From the NCBI GenBank assembly GCA_030041435.1, contig JASHNW010000058.1, positions 1 to 64,000 on the forward strand: a DNA stretch of 64,000 nt, given 5' to 3'. This DNA comes from Acidobacteriaceae bacterium (GTDB lineage: Bacteria; Acidobacteriota; Terriglobia; Terriglobales; Acidobacteriaceae). The position numbers were made by a program, and so were the translations under genes. How positions within the stretch are numbered: the first letter of the stretch is position 1; each line of letters opens with the position of its first letter. Positions 62,635 through 64,000 of this stretch are shown one piece after another. The notes beneath the pieces were generated by a model. It saw nothing but the letters and a program-made list of their open reading frames with translations. It did not search any database and was not told where the DNA came from.

Positions 62635-64000
62635 ATGGCTGCGGTGCAGGAAACGGAGTACGTCATCGTAGGCGCGGGAATCGCGGGCCTGCGCGCTGCG
62701 ATTGGTCTGGCTGCGGACGGCGCCCGCGTCCTCGTGGTCACCAAAGAAGCGCTGGGTGAATCGAACACCTACTATGCTCAGGGCGGCATCGCCGTCGCGA
62801 TGAGCGGCGAAGAAGACGTTGCGCTGCATCTCGATGACACGGTGAATGCCGGCGACGGCCTGGTCAACCGGGAAGCCGCGGCTGTCCTCGTGCAGGAAGG
62901 CCCGCTCCGCGTGGAAGAGCTGCTGCGCTGGGGCACCGACTTCGACCGCGAGGACGGCAAGCTGATGCTCACGCGCGAGGGCGCGCACAGTCGCAACCGC
63001 ATCCTGCACGCGCACGGCGACGCCACCGGCGCCGAAATCGGCCGCTCGCTGCTGCGCCACGCACGCGCCATCGAGAACATAACGCTGCTGGAGTGGACGA
63101 CAACTTCCGCTCTGCTGCTCGACGACGGCGCGATCTGCGGAGTCCGCCTCCTCGCTCGCGACAACAGCGCCATCGACGTCCGCGCGCGTGCGGTGTTGTT
63201 AGCCAGCGGCGGGGCCGGCCAGGTCTACAGCGACACGACCAATCCGGCTGTGGCCACCGGCGACGGCATCGCCATGGCCTGGCGTGCCGGAGCCAGGATT
63301 GCCGACATGGAGTTCTACCAGTTCCATCCCACCGCGCTCAGCCTGCCCGGCGTGCAGCGATTCCTGCTTTCGGAAGCGCTGCGTGGCGAGGGCGCCTGGC
63401 TGCGCAACGCGCGTGGCGAGCGCTTCATGGAACGTTACCATCCCCTCCTGGAACTCGCTCCCCGCGACGTGGTGGCCCGTGCGATCACACGCGAGGGCAT
63501 GGGCCGGGACGGCGAGACCCTCCCCGTGTACCTCGACATGCGCCACGTTACGCAAATCGATCCCACCACGCGCTTCCCGGGAATTTCGAAGTTTCTTGCC
63601 GGACACGGCCTTGATTTGCGCCGCGACCTGGTCACCGTACGTCCCGCCGCCCATTACCTGATGGGCGGCATCCGGACCGATGTTCACGGCCGCGCCTCGC
63701 TGAACCGTCTCTACGCCGCCGGAGAAGCCGCCTGCACCGGCGTGCACGGAGCCAACCGGCTCGCCAGTAACTCTCTGCTGGAGGGCCTCGTCTTCGGCGC
63801 CCGTGCGGCTGAAGCGATGCAGGAGCAACCTGCGCTGCCGCGATCCAAAACGGCGCCGTTGCCGCAGACCCCTCCCGCCGAAGCCGATTTGCAGTCCCTC
63901 GCAGAGAGCCTGCGGCGCATCATGTGGGAAAAAGCCGGGCTGCTGCGTGATGCTGAAAAGCTGCGTGAAGCACAGGGTGAGCTGGCCGCGATCGGACGCC
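62635..64000 (+). CDS. nadB: L-aspartate oxidase, 3' truncated by window end
   Basis: The first 455 residues of a roughly 530-residue FAD enzyme that makes iminoaspartate from L-aspartate, the first step of NAD synthesis. The FAD loop VGAGIAGLRAA is at about residues 12-22, SNTYYAQGGIAVA near 42-54 and HAHGDATG near 124 are conserved, and the active-site HPTAL (near 231), LRGEGA (near 248) and APRDVVARAI (near 278) are intact. The frame stays open to base 64000, so the C-terminal helical region lies beyond the window. ATG 62635 has a weak ribosome-binding site. Confidence 0.95.
   Translation, partial: MAAVQETEYVIVGAGIAGLRAAIGLAADGARVLVVTKEALGESNTYYAQGGIAVAMSGEEDVALHLDDTVNAGDGLVNREAAAVLVQEGPLRVEELLRWGTDFDREDGKLMLTREGAHSRNRILHAHGDATGAEIGRSLLRHARAIENITLLEWTTTSALLLDDGAICGVRLLARDNSAIDVRARAVLLASGGAGQVYSDTTNPAVATGDGIAMAWRAGARIADMEFYQFHPTALSLPGVQRFLLSEALRGEGAWLRNARGERFMERYHPLLELAPRDVVARAITREGMGRDGETLPVYLDMRHVTQIDPTTRFPGISKFLAGHGLDLRRDLVTVRPAAHYLMGGIRTDVHGRASLNRLYAAGEAACTGVHGANRLASNSLLEGLVFGARAAEAMQEQPALPRSKTAPLPQTPPAEADLQSLAESLRRIMWEKAGLLRDAEKLREAQGELAAIGR

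Overview
The window looks like chromosomal DNA of a GC-rich Acidobacteriota member (Terriglobia/Acidobacteriaceae type). This is inferred from style and not from a marker gene. It has a very large TonB-dependent receptor-like protein with an N-terminal carboxypeptidase-regulatory-like domain and no SusD partner, ASPIC/UnbV and TPR proteins, Tat-exported glycosidases, and long spurious antisense frames typical of high G+C. No rRNA, tRNA, CRISPR array, IS element or phage gene was seen.

Region 1 (1-17.4 kb) is a carbohydrate-uptake and degradation neighbourhood. After the tail of an S9 peptidase, a minus-strand operon runs TonB receptor -> DUF5695-type protein -> TPR protein -> Tat-exported FG-GAP/ASPIC protein. 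A second exported TPR gene follows. Two plus-strand Tat-exported enzymes come next, one an unassigned likely alpha/alpha-barrel protein and the other a GH127-type beta-L-arabinofuranosidase. A FadR-type GntR regulator closes the region. TTGTATACAA-like elements lie inside or on the predicted core promoters of the TonB operon, the 784-residue enzyme and the regulator itself, and a weaker one precedes GH127. This suggests one locally regulated regulon.

Region 2 (17.6-21.5 kb) has a MurJ-type flippase, a TauE/SafE permease, a 0.8-kb intergenic region with a good promoter and a perfect hairpin, and a TetR regulator.

Region 3 (21.7-50.7 kb) is a Wzy/Wzx/Wzc/Wza-type surface-polysaccharide locus. 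It encodes nucleotide-sugar enzymes (RfbF-like, two SDR epimerase/dehydratases, RfbC-like), an LhgO-like oxidase, an acyltransferase, three glycosyltransferases, three methyltransferases, a polymerase, a BY-kinase co-polymerase, an export protein and a flippase. It also carries a compact sulfation module (sulfotransferase, CysD, CysN-CysC fusion, and later CysQ) and a GDP-D,D-heptose set (HddA, GmhA, HddC). A converging beta-helix protein and a NusG-like specialised antiterminator end the locus. The gene set predicts a sulfated, methylated, probably acylated, heptose-containing polysaccharide. No priming glycosyltransferase and no GmhB phosphatase are recognisable in the window.

Region 4 (50.9-64 kb) is mostly housekeeping: M16 protease, RlmN, an ABC exporter, YvcK with a TPR partner, an uncharacterised exported protein, phenylalanine hydroxylase, PhoU, AroB, an outer-membrane barrel protein and a 3'-truncated NadB.

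Start codons were chosen from ribosome-binding sites, signal peptides and family length. Where this differs from the longest open frame it is stated.
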